A stretch of 64,000 bases of DNA, taken from the NCBI RefSeq assembly GCF_042453785.1, contig NC_091675.1, forward strand, positions 4,600,501 to 4,664,500, given 5' to 3'. The notes beneath the pieces were generated by a model that saw only the letters and a program-made list of their open reading frames with translations, was not told the origin of the DNA and made no database searches. The position numbers and the translations under genes were made by a program. Shown here in pieces: positions 24,130 through 35,333 of the stretch (the first letter of the stretch is position 1; the number at the start of each line of letters is the position of its first letter). The DNA comes from Malus domestica. Its lineage: Eukaryota > Streptophyta > Magnoliopsida > Rosales > Rosaceae.

Positions 24130-24285
24130 AGGGATGTATTATCCACACACTCTTTTTTACTTCTCCCACACCCTTATTAATTTATGTTCTTTGATCTTCT
24201 TCAATTCATCCGATCCGACGGTCGAAAATTGAAAGGGTGTGAGAGAAGTAAAAAGGGATGTGTGGATATCACACCCCTATATTTA
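24130..24285. mobile_element. Short MITE, family with GGGGTGTGATATCCACACA-type ends
   Basis: About 40-bp inverted ends: left GGGATGTATTATCCACACAC...ACTTCTCCCACACCC, and the right end as its reverse complement with a few changes. The element is about 155 bp with no coding capacity. Related copies lie at 32688-32810 and 33990-34078. Confidence 0.6.
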
Positions 24286-26001
24286 ATATATTTTTTTATT
24301 TTTTCTTCAAAATACCTTGAATTTGGTAAATTATTCAACTCATTTTTATTTAGATGCCCCAAATATTGTAGAGCAGGAGTGAAAAGACATATAACTGACT
24401 TGTCCATAGATGGTTTTTGCTAGAGAATCTAGCAAGAGAGAGGAAATTGAAATTAAAAAAATTTCCTGCTGCGCCCATGTTGGTTTAGAGTTCACTACAT
24501 ATAAAAATTTTGTGATGCTCTTGTTAGAAAATATGACACAGAAGTTCAGAGCAAAACGGATAGAGGAAGACTTTGGAAGACTTGAAAAGAGACTTTAAGA
24601 AGAAAAAAACATGGAGTATTTAGAGTTAACGAAAGACTTAATGCAAAATCGAGCGCAGTGGTGTTTTAAAATTCATACAACCGACCTTGGTTAATGTACA
24701 TGTATAACAAAAATATCCTTGATTCGTTTGGTTTTTGACCTACATTTGATTTGATTTGAGGACCCAAGTCTTCAAAGACATCCACACTAAACAAGACATT
24801 GGTGCTTGACAATAATTCTCCATGATTTAATAACAATAATTTATATAAATAAAAAAAACCCAAATAACTAATCAGTTTGGGAAGAAGCAGAATTGAATAT
24901 TTGCTGAATTTGCTTGACGACAGAACCCTTTTTTCATTAGAAGGTAGAAAATCTGGTCGAATACATCCATTATGTATCTTGTTGGGGCCCTGCTGGGATA
25001 TAATAATTCCCATTGGCCAACACTTTTTTTTCTGGTTGAAAAATAATGCAAGAACAAAACAGAAAAATCAATAATATGTCACACATATTTGTGCTGAATC
25101 TTTTGGATTAACTTTAGTTGAGATCATCATTTGTGAACGTTTGTTTTTCTGCTGTAAAAATTCGAAATGTGAGTTTTAATTTGACCCAAGTTAGGAGGTT
25201 TTTACAAGATAGAAGAAGGGCTAAATGACACCCTTTGAAACTCTACAATTCTCACCCCTTTTGTATGTGAAAAGTGCCAAAATTATAAAGAAATGATCGA
25301 ATAATAAAGGAGAAGCTCTTGTGTCTGTTAGACGTATATGACAACACACTTGATTAGGTATATGACCAACGTGAGGTTGGTTCGAGTCAAAATAGACGGT
25401 TGTTATTTTGTGCATAAAATTGTATAAGTAACTTGGTCTGGATAGTCAGACATTAGAATTTCTTTACATAAAAAATCAAACATTAGAATTTCTAACGTCT
25501 TTGATCGAATAAAGGGTTGAACAGTCGAAAGAAAGTTGACAACACTCATTAAATGGGATCATGTGAAGTTAATTCCATATATCTCCGATGGAAAATCAAA
25601 TGTGGTGACAATGTGAATGTGACATGAATCAATGATTTGAAATGTGACTATTTAGAAGGATCCAAATTTCTAACTTGATGAGCACATGCCCTTTTTATTG
25701 CTTGTGGACCTTACTTAATTCATCCTCCACAATTTATGTACGAAAACACAGTCGATGATCAATTTGGTTTTTTGGCTTTTCCTCCCCCCCTTGCTTTATA
25801 GGGTCCAGTGCCATTCGTTTCCTCCTCAAAAATTTCCATGTACTTTCTTGAGTATATTTCGGGTGACACATCTCACTACTTTTTTAGTACTTCTGGTTAG
25901 GTGTGTGAATAAGATTGATTACATTAATTCATTGTTTATTTTCTGTTCGAAAATGGATATGCGTACAGGCCGATGCTTGAGTCCCAACAGTGTGCTCGGG
26001 C

Positions 26002-26322
26002 GTTGAATAGTAAGTTTAGCCCTAACGAGAGCCTATGGAGACTCAAACCAAGGCATTGAGGGAGAACACAAAAGTTTTATTTGTTGAAAGTGATAAGGGG
26101 GTAACCCAATTTCTAATAAGTTCTTGCGAAGTTTTTGAACTTTGCAAATAGTCCCATAACATGTTGTGAGTGTTAAAGAGTAGATTTAGCCCCAACAAGT
26201 GGCTATGGAAACTCAAACCCAGGCATAGAGCGAGACTCTCAAAGTCTTGCCACAAACAGCAGTGAGAGGAGTAGACCAATTCCTAATAATAATAAGCCCC
26301 TTTAAAGTTTTCAAATTTTTGG
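26002..26322. repeat. Imperfect tandem duplication, ~170 bp unit
   Basis: The shared order is AGTTTAGCCC-AAC, GCCTATGGAGACTCAAAC / GGCTATGGAAACTCAAAC, AGGCAT, CAATTTCTAATAA / CAATTCCTAATAA, then AAGTTTT. The copies run about 26002-26145 and 26172-26322 and are diverged. Confidence 0.6.
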
Positions 26323-26714
26323 ATGCGAGACAAGTCGTCAATGCATATATATCCTCACGTGAACCAAAGATTTGTTGGTGAAATATCTAATTTTGCTGGC
26401 TAAATATCAACGGAACCAAACCCTAGTTTTGTTAGCTCCTTGGTGGAATATCTAATGAAACTAGAGAGGAATGGTATGGGCTCTCTTGCCCTGCAGCTTG
26501 AGCTTTTGCCAATTAACATGGTCCCCTACAAATATATGAAAATGTCAAACAATGCCAGTTGCTAGTACTAGTTTAGCTATAGCAAAACCCACTGTGAGTT
26601 GTATAAATATCGCACCACCGGCCTACACCCACAGTATATGTGTGTGGAATGGAAGACCTAAAGTAGTTTCAAATTTCAGTGATTTTTTTTGTAGAGATTA
26701 TCTTTAAAGGGAAA

Positions 26715-26830
26715 CCTAAATTAAAGATGAACAGTTGAATCGTCAAAATACGATGTGGAATGAGTTTTACAAACCTAAAAGATGAATAGTTAGATAGTTG
26801 AAATACGATATGAAATGAGTCATACAAAAA
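26715..26830. repeat. Imperfect tandem duplication, ~57 bp unit
   Basis: Two diverged copies of AAAGATGAA-AGTT-GAT-GT, AAATACGAT, AATGAGT and ACAAA. No coding signal. Confidence 0.55.
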
Positions 26831-28111
26831 CGGAAAATGACTCTACAATGTGTGCGTGCGCTTGTGTATAATCAAACACCTAGAAGGCTCTCCCTTCCCT
26901 CCTAAAAGACAAGTTCACTTTCTCTCACTTTCAAGGCCTAAACATAACAATCCCAAAGTCTGGCTCAAGAAAATGAAAGTCAAACCTCCCTTTCTATTGG
27001 ATTTTGTCTTTCTGGAGAAGGATGGTAACAAACCGCCCATTTCTTGGCCTTTTTGACCAAATTCAAAGAGTGAATAATAATGGCTTCATCTCTTGATGTA
27101 TTTGTACGTCTCTGCCCCCACTAATTTAATTTGGCTTGCTAATGAGTGAAAGAAGTGATTGGAATTTGAGGATTTTTAGCCACACAAATTTGTATTGCCT
27201 TTTTGTGACTGTCGTTGTGGCTTAACGAAGATCTTGTATTCTAAATGTTGTTGATTAATTTTTCTAATATCTTTCGCATCAAAATCGCACTTACGTCTTT
27301 GTGACCAGATTATGAATGCAATGTCCATTTGATTCACCAAAAAATAAATCTTTTTTTTTTATTAAGTTTTTCCCTTAATTTCTTGTGGGGGATGTAGTCT
27401 AGAATTAGATAGACGGCATTTATTTGGAGCCATATATAAATGTGTGTAGCTTAATTAGCTTGTGACCAAGAATATACTTGTCACATCCCACGTATGAGGC
27501 CACATGGGATCACAACTCAGGCTGATGAATAATGCCACCGAGAGCCATATTTTGCAAATTATTTCAAGAAAACAAAAACTACGTTTCAAGGGACCATGAA
27601 TTTATTGTTTCTGGGCACCAGAAGGGACACACATCACACAACTCATTGCAAGTTTCAAACAAATCCTTCTCGTCTTTGCATGAGTGGAAGTGTCGGAGAG
27701 CTTATGCGACTCGAAATTTATATGAATATAAGATTCAACGTGTACACGATAAACCAATCGACACAGTTCAACTAATATTATTGAATAAAATGATAACATT
27801 CAATTTTTTGAGAAGTATGAGCTATTAATTTACCAATGGACACGACACAGACATAAATGAGTAAATCCGAACAAGATCCATTTCAAACCCTTGCACATAT
27901 GAAACGGTTCGACGGTTTTGATTTGATATGCTTTGTGTTTTTTCTCTTTCATATCAGAGTTTGATTTGTCATTCATTCCATAAGTCACGTTCAAAAAACA
28001 GTCGCCCAAATTGCGCAATCATGTGTTATGTGGATAACAGCTACCAACAGCAAACGAGTACTACTCTTCAAAGAGGTTAAAGTGGGACCTCTCTCTCTCT
28101 CTCTCTCTTTA

Positions 28112-28638
28112 CACCATCTTCAACCCTCTGATCCTTCAAGATATTAATATTTTAATGTATAGTACATGAACATATTTGTCTTCATCTCCAACCAAAGGTC
28201 ATAGGGCTCGTTTTAGCCCTGTCACAAAAAACCGTCTCCAACCGAGGGCTATATGACCAAACATAATTTATTATTTAAATTTAAAAACTACAACCACTTA
28301 AATTTAAAAATGGTGAAAATTATGTGAGAAATGACTTAGGTATTTATAGGAAAAAAAGGGGATATTTTTTTTAAATTTGGCCCCAAAAAAAAATAACAAT
28401 ATTGTCGGTTATATCCGACAGTAAAGAGGGAAATATTGTCGGATATTCGACAGAAAAGATATAAATACTGCTAAATCCAGCCCGACCAGGGGCTGGCTGG
28501 CGGCTCCTTTGGGCCAGCCGGTTGGCCCTTTGCCCCTTTTAGATTCCGTGGGGCCCACGAGCCATTTGGCCTAACCCTCGATTGGAGACGGTTTTCGGGT
28601 TATTTTCGGCCCTCTGGACCCTTCGGTTGAAGATGGCC
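28112..28638. mobile_element. Tourist-like MITE (TTA target duplication) with internal near-palindrome
   Basis: The ends are CACCATCTTCAACC (left) and GGCCATCTTCAACC (right, reverse complement), flanked by TTA at 28109-28111 and 28639-28641. The interior has several GCTCCAACCGAGGGC-like words and a TGTCGGTTATATCCGACA near-palindrome at 28403-28420. No coding capacity. It shares its interior with the element at 38281-39041. Confidence 0.75.
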
Positions 28639-28641
28639 TTA

Positions 28642-29869
28642 CAAAATTTGGTCTGTCATGTGGTGAGAAAGATATACACAACAAAAGGAGACATACGCCG
28701 GTTCAACAAGAGCTAACTAGAAATTTTATGTGGAGGACATTTTCCCTTCGTTAAACGATGGGGAGTTGTGTTGATAATATTGATATTTGTATCGGTAATG
28801 TTTATAAATTGAGGAAAATTTTGTAAACATGTTGGTTATGGTTATGATGAAGGATTAAAGATTGTTTAAATGCATATAAATATGCGATCTTCCAGATTCT
28901 ATTCGCCTCCACATCCAATGTGCAAAAGGGATATGCGAATAAGCCTTGTGGATAAAATGAAGCCTGACCTTACGCATATTGTTTGTCAAAGTTTTGCACA
29001 CTCCTAAGACAAATCACAAACAGTCAAAGAAATAGACAAGAACACTCAAGATTTAAATAGAAACCAATACGGCAGATCTTAGTTTCTAGAGGATTTTGTA
29101 TACGATAACCAACGTATACATGGAGGAGAATCTTAGTTAGAAAATGAATTGGATGATTTTATGTTAGTATACTATCTCTTTGTATAAATTATAACCAGTG
29201 CCGCCAATCAAGTCAAATGGCGACAGACATATTCTCTTAACAACTAGACCTTAATTTGGTTTTCACCAAATTTCGAACGTGTAAACTCAGAAGAAGGAAA
29301 AATACCCCAAAGCCAAACCCAACAAAAAAGCCCTAGAAAAGACCCTTCATTGACCTAACATACTATTTGGCCCCCAAATCATCAATCCTAACAACCTTTA
29401 CAACTTGCAAGTTCTGCCATCAGATATATACACCAGCTCAGCAAGTATTGTGTTATCAAATTGTCAATTGTCCTGCCACAACCATGACATGAAACTGCTA
29501 CCCAAAGAGAAGGATTGGAAGGAGTTCACCGTTGGCGTCTCGGTCCAATAATGCATTGTTGTAAGTATGTTTATTTTATGACAATGTATTATTGAACCGG
29601 AATACCACAATTACGGTGAATCTATTTCATATAAGTTGCTTTCACTAACCAAAGTACACACAATTTCTATTTCCTTATTTAATGTAGAGTTTGAAATAGT
29701 ACCAAAAACTGCTATATATCAAAAGTAAATAATCGAGTCCAAAATTTTGATTACAAAACTAAGCAGTCATGTCAACTGTTTGGCTCTATGGACGTCCTAC
29801 ATAGAGATTCTCTCGATATTTGAATGCATTTTGCACTTGGCTTTTATTTGAGGCAATAGTTTTATGGAC
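28642..29869. other. Intergenic DNA, including probable 3' UTR of the downstream transporter
   Basis: No coding signal was seen. The part next to 29870 should include the 3' UTR of the minus-strand transporter gene. Confidence 0.45.
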
Positions 29870-32800
29870 TCAAAAGGATGGGAAGAACTTGTCCAATCTA
29901 CAGGGCAGTTTGTAGAACTCATCGTTCCTAACATCTGAACCATATAAACCGAACTTCTCCCACCAGTTTAAACTGCTGTCTTTTCGAGCTGCATCGTTGT
30001 CACGGGACAGAGAACAATCTAAGATTAGGGCAACAAGAGCAGCTACCGTTGTGTGGGACATGAAGATCACATTCACCATGTCCTCTAACTGAAAGTAAAT
30101 GAACCGAAAAAATAAGGCGGAAGTTAGCAGTTGGACTTGATTCCAACGAAATCAAGTACAGTGACCGAACTCACAAAACTAGAACCGTGGTTACTAAAAT
30201 TGAAATCCTCACCCATCTAGGCCCGCTTTGAGTATGGTCGGACCTGTACTCTCGGAAGTATTGTGGTACCGAAATTCCCATGAAGAAAGAGAAGCCTAGT
30301 ACGAATTTCGTTCTGAAGCTGTTGAGGTTACAAAATTGGAGAAAACTAAGGCCTGCAGAAGCTGCAAGTGACTTTGAAATGTTAAGGCACTGGAATCTGA
30401 CATTGGAAAAATCAGATGTTTAAAGAACAGAAAGACTTACCAACGTAGCCAAATAAGACACAAGAAAGAGCTGCTATGATCGGTGTTGGAATAGAAGCGA
30501 AAAGTGCTCCAAATTTTCCTGATTCAAAAGAGCACCATTAGGCAACAAGAGAAACATTTAGCATACAAAAGGAGCTTCCATGCAACATGTTGTATGAAAC
30601 AATTGTCTGTTTCTTCCCTTGCGTATCACGTCAGGAGGGAGATTCATACGACATGTTCCAAAGGAGTTTTTCTGGTGGGATACTGATGAAGAATAAAATC
30701 GCACGGTTATGCCGTGTGATTGGCAGCATACCAAATATAGAGAAGAAAATCATGAAACCAGCTGATATTTGGATGACTCTTCGACTTCCAACTCTTGTCA
30801 ATGCTAATAGACCAGCGTTTTCCCTAAGCAGAAAATAACGAGCGGTAATGAGGAGATAAGTTCGGTGAAGTAAGAATCATAAGGGTAGGATCTTGCTGCA
30901 TTTTTACACATTCGTAAAGACATAAAGTCTGAAAGGATAAATTTGATCGAATTTTTCACACGAACTAATACGAGGATTCAGCTCATTACACTGATGCAGT
31001 AGTGCCAGTTGGAGAACCAAACATCCCATTAAGTAGCACTCCTACACCCTGAAATTCAAAAGCGCCTAGAATCAATGAGGGTCGAAATTCTAAACTAAAA
31101 AACAACAGCTAAAGATGTCGTACCAGCCAGCCAACGCCACGGCCTGTGACAGAAGGAGGTACGGGCGTGGCACTTCCGTATCTTGCTGTAGCAAAAAATG
31201 TACCAGAGGACTGCAGGCATTGAAGGTAAATTATCATTATAAACATATTTGGTAAATAATATTTGTGATAGGCTTTGAAAAGGCAGATTTCTCTACTGAT
31301 TCATTGCAGTTAGCTAACTATTACATATAATTTGAGCTACAAGAGATCGATGTGAACCTCAAAGATCGAAACAAAAGAAGCAGCTATCATTGCAAAAACT
31401 TCTCCAGCATTAAAAGTGGGGCTCCCCCATTGAAATGGATACGGAATATATATCCTGCATATCATAACAACAAAAAAAAGACAAGATGTATTGTTTTCAA
31501 AATGTTCAACAAAGGAAAGGAATTACTGGTCGATAATTGCAGTTTGCATTACAAATGCTCACCAGGGAGCTGCACCAATGAGGCCAGAACGATCAGTGCG
31601 GCAACTAATCTGAGTACTTGTTGGTGTGTTGTTATACACTCCACTTGAGGTTAGAATTTGCGCAAACAGCCATACAATTGCAACAGAGAACAGCACGGAA
31701 AATCTGTGGCAGATTTGCTTCTTTGTATGTATGAAACGAGAAGGAAACTGCAATGCGTAAGACTTGAATGAGAAACCTCCAGGAAAAAGACTTGTCTTAT
31801 GATTTCGTATACTTGTGGTATCGAAAACTTGCCTGTGAGATGAAAACCATGATGACCAACTCTGGAAGCCCAAGTTCAACACACCTCGCCAACTAGAAGG
31901 AGAATAGAGCTTTTTTTACCAGATGGTTTAAAACTAATAAACATCATATATGAGCAAATAATGGAGGATTAAGAGCTTTGTACCAGAGGGAAACCAAGAT
32001 TGTAGATCCCGAGTCCGGCAAAAGTTATGAATGGGACAACAGAAAGAGGGCTAAGAAACCTAAATCAGTAAGTCAAGAAACTTGGGTCACAAGAAATTCA
32101 AATTATCAAACATCTACAGTACCACTAGTTTGAGAAGTTCATGAATGAATCCAAAACCAAAAAATCGAAAACATTCCAGTTCAGAACGACTAACCTTACA
32201 ACGTTTCTCCACAACCCCAGGAAACCCACAATCATCTGAAAACAGGAAGTGATGATTAGAGCGCCTTGTATACCTCTCATTGTCTCCGAAAACCTCTGAA
32301 AAGTTCATCAAGAAGGCCAAGTCAAGAAATTGAGATAGGAAATTAATATTTCAAAAACCAAAATTATTAATTTGAAGCCTGACCTCATGAGGATCTGTGA
32401 ATGCCTTATATCTATTGGCTAGGATTATTGAAGTTGTGGGGATTATATATGTGTAGGAACCCACCACCACTGTGGGAAGCCTGGTCCCAAACAGAGATTG
32501 CAACAATGTGTTCAACCCCGAAACAAACAGCATGGTTTGCACCACTCTGGCCTTCTCAATCTGTGGGGAGGAAAAAGGAATGAATGAGTCGACGAATCTA
32601 ATAAATGGGAGTATCGAGAACAGAAATTATCTGTGAAGTCAATTCTTTGTTGAAGTATCGGTGTGACCGATATGGTCGGAAAAGAAATGATTTCTGTACA
32701 CCCTTTTCCTCCTTCTGCATACTTCTGCTATTTATGTCTCTTCATTCCGAAGGTCAGAAATAAATTGTGGTGTGCATAGGAGAAAGGGATGTCTGGATAT

Positions 32801-33610
32801 CACTTTCCTGTCGGAATTGTATCAACAACAAAGAACGGATGTCCGGTCCATTGCCACTTGCCAGACTACATCGATCACGAAAACATGACCGAGAAAAAGA
32901 AAGTGAAACTTAGTAATGAAATCCTTACATCGCCTCCGCCCATTTGAGTAACAAACATGGTTGGGATGAAGACAGTAATACCAAGAGTCAACAGATAGTG
33001 CTGGAAACCCAGCATCACAGCTTCCGCTGCAAAAACCATCAAAGTTTGAAGATTCAGAATTTGAAGAACTTGGCTAATAATTATTCCGAAAACCAAGTAA
33101 TCAAGATTGTAATTATAGTAATAAGCGAGGATTAGTATACTGACGCCACGGCGGAGGGCTGTTGACACAATACTGAACACCGGGTAGCTGCTCTTTCACT
33201 GGGTGAGGCTGCAACTCCTCTGCCTCCTTGTTGCCACCACCATTACTGTTGTTGTTGTTGTTGTTGTTGTTCCCTCCGTTGCCATTATTGGTATTGTTAC
33301 CGCCACCACGGCCACCACCATTATTGTTGTTATTGTTACAACCGCCGTCGCTACCACCACCGTTATTGGTATTGTTACCGCCACCACGGCCACCACTATT
33401 ATTGTTATTATTGTTACCACCGCCGCCATTACCACCACCATTATTGTTATTGTTGTTGCCACCGCCACGGAAACCACCATTGTTGCTGTTGTTACCTCCA
33501 CCACGGGCGCAACCATTATTATTGTTGTTGTTTCCCCCACCACTGTTGCTGTTATTAGTACCACCACCATTACCGTTGTTATTGTTACCACCGCCCCCGT
33601 TTTGGGCCAT
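29870..33610 (-). CDS. NAT: Nucleobase-ascorbate transporter (NAT/NCS2 family) with Asn/Gly-rich N terminus, 14 exons
   Basis: NAT proteins are multi-pass membrane carriers for purines, uracil or ascorbate. Exons: 33610-33145, 33026-32929, 32560-32384, 32295-32195, 32059-31984, 31892-31833, 31747-31563, 31454-31358, 31210-31124, 31048-30990, 30823-30732, 30518-30441, 30361-30213, 30088-29870. They sum to 1944 nt (647 aa). Family landmarks: PHPVKEQLPGVQYC, SPPPWPEAVMLGFQHYL, FGTRLPTVVVGSYTYI, the NAT signature ENAGLLALTRVG, and a NWWEKF...PCRLDKFFPSF end. Usual plant NATs are near 530 aa; the extra ~120 residues are an N-terminal low-complexity Gly/Asn stretch. One intron (exon 6 to 7) has a GC donor (CAG|GCAAGT). 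Exon 13 uses the acceptor before CTTCTGCAGG, which keeps family spacing. The substrate cannot be told from sequence. Confidence 0.92.
32688..32810. mobile_element. Short MITE in a NAT intron, same family as 24130
   Basis: The left end is ATGATTTCTGTACACCC. The right end, as reverse complement, is AGTGATATCCAGACATCCC. It lies in the intron between NAT exons 2 and 3 (32561-32928). Confidence 0.5.
33236..33605 (-). repeat. Imperfect trinucleotide repeat encoding poly-(Gly/Asn)
   Basis: About 370 bp made of GGT/GGC and AAC/AAT codons (GTT and ACC on the plus strand). All reading frames are open here, which explains several long shadow frames. The codons vary, so this is an aged or selected repeat rather than a pure microsatellite. 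Confidence 0.9.
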
Positions 33611-34460
33611 GTTTTTTGCTAGTTGAAGGGGTTAACGGAGGAGGGTGGAGAACCAAAGAGAGGCTAGAGTGCTAGGAAGTAGGAAGAGAGATAAGTGGCA
33701 CACCCTTTTATTGCGCGGGAATATAACCAGTAAGTCGACCGTTACAAATTTTAATTAACCAATAATAATTGAAAATTTGAAATCTTATGTGGTAATTAGT
33801 ATTTGGTCGAACAAAAATTCAGATTTTTTTCATAAAGTACATGGTCTTAAACTTGATGATTTCAAAACTGAAAAACGATTTTGTTTTAGTGGAAAAATTG
33901 AATAAAATTTGCTTCAAAGGTTTGGACAGGTCATTTTATTGAAATGATTCTAAGTAATAATAAGATACTTTCATTGAATATTAACTAGGAAATGATTTCC
34001 GCTCACACTTGCTCTATTTTTCAACCTCAATTAGAGTGTGCAAGAGGACACTTGGTGTGCGGAAATCACTTCCGTACTAATTACGGACCTCAGTTTCCTA
34101 GAAAATCGAAAATAATTCCTGATTTATGATGATTAAAGCGGAAATCATAGCATGATTGTGTATCTTAAAAATGATCGGATACACAAGAATCAGAGGGAGG
34201 GGAGAGAGCTTAGAAGACATGGAGATTTTAATGAAAGTCATGAAAATACCAACACATTTTGATAACAGAACATCACCATCTCTTCAGACATGAAATTCAA
34301 ATGCCGAGATCACGATTAGTTCCACCCGAAATCATGATCAATAATCAAGTAAAAGTACCCGAATAATGATTAGATCAATCAACAAACCGAAATATGAATG
34401 TCATCCGGTGCATTTACAAGTCATCAACTAAACCACTGCATCAGCGCGACAAGTTCTGGT
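33611..34460. promoter_or_regulatory. NAT upstream region
   Basis: This is the 5' side of the minus-strand NAT gene and holds the hairpin MITE. No clear TATA box was seen and no other gene is present. Confidence 0.4.
33990..34078. mobile_element. Short hairpin MITE upstream of the NAT gene, same end type
   Basis: GGAAATGATTTCCGCTCACAC at the left is mirrored by GGAAGTGATTTCCGCACACC (reverse complement) at the right. The element is about 90 bp, some 400 bp upstream of the NAT start codon. Confidence 0.5.
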
Positions 34461-34554
34461 TCAGATCTGTTTCGCCCCCTCTTTGTTGGATAATTCTAGC
34501 TCGTCTTCCCAGCCAACTTCAGTGAACTTGCATTCAAACATGTTCCACTCGGAC
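34461..34554 (-). other. Candidate 3' exon (UTR or coding) of the upstream repeat-protein gene
   Basis: A CTGCAG acceptor is followed by a frame that reads SEWNMFECKFTEVGWEDE and ends at a TGA at 34461. Its phase does not fit the only strong upstream donor (CTG|GTGAGT near 35305), so it may be a 3' UTR exon and the open frame may be chance. Confidence 0.3.
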
Positions 34555-35333
34555 CTGCAGAGCAATCATGAAAAAGAAAATTTACTCTTAAAGCTGCAAT
34601 TCTAAACGAAACAATGTTGCCTTCGGGTAAAGTAGGTTCATAAAGAGGAAATGGTACGCATGAAATATTGTCTGCTAAACTCCTCGTGGAAATGATGAAT
34701 CAAACTATTTTACATTCCACAACTTCGGTGGGTTGTCAATAATTTCAACCTTTTAAATCCTAGTTTAACGTTCGTAAATTCCTGTAATCATCGATAGCTG
34801 GTTGCGTGCAGATCAACTCATATTTCTGACTTCCAGTATTAATTGAAGAGAAATTTGAATCAAGAAACGAAATAACAACAAAACCATCAACCGTGTCCAG
34901 CAGCGCCTATACTTCCCTTCTGGTAACCTACAAGAATACCGGCTGACCCTGATATTACACCGCGTGTTCTCCTCAAGTCAAATCTTCTAATAACATTTGT
35001 AATTCTCCTACGAAGTTTTTAACTTTTGATCATTGCTATGCATCAAATCTTTCGCTCAAACTATCAATCCCTATTGTTCCTAATCTTATCAGACACGAAA
35101 ACTACCTTTTCCCACAACATTGTAACTTCGAAATACTCTAGTTCATGATACATTATGATTCTCAGCATACCAAAACCTTTTGTTGTTCAAATCTTGCATT
35201 CCCTATATCTAAACTCAGTTAAATAGGCAATGATCAAATAGCAAACATCCATAGCACACAATAAAACAAAGGCATTGCTTAAACACAGAGTGAATTTTGA
35301 CTCACCAGAAACAGCATTACTCCCCTCCAAGCT

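Larger units (their letters stand above)
23300..28108. other. Gene-poor AT-rich intergenic region with old repeats
   Basis: Nearly 5 kb with no open frame that resembles a protein. It contains a MITE (24130), two tandem duplications (26002 and 26720), simple repeats (GAATGAAT/AAATA near 24083-24110) and short dispersed repeats. No RNA gene was recognised. Confidence 0.5.

Noticed and set aside
33236-33605. CRISPR-like array
   Set aside because: The repeat is a continuous coding trinucleotide tract with no spacers, in a plant nuclear genome.
33203-33626. Several long frames on both strands over the GGT/AAC repeat
   Set aside because: A trinucleotide repeat leaves every frame open. Only the minus frame joins in phase to the NAT transporter.
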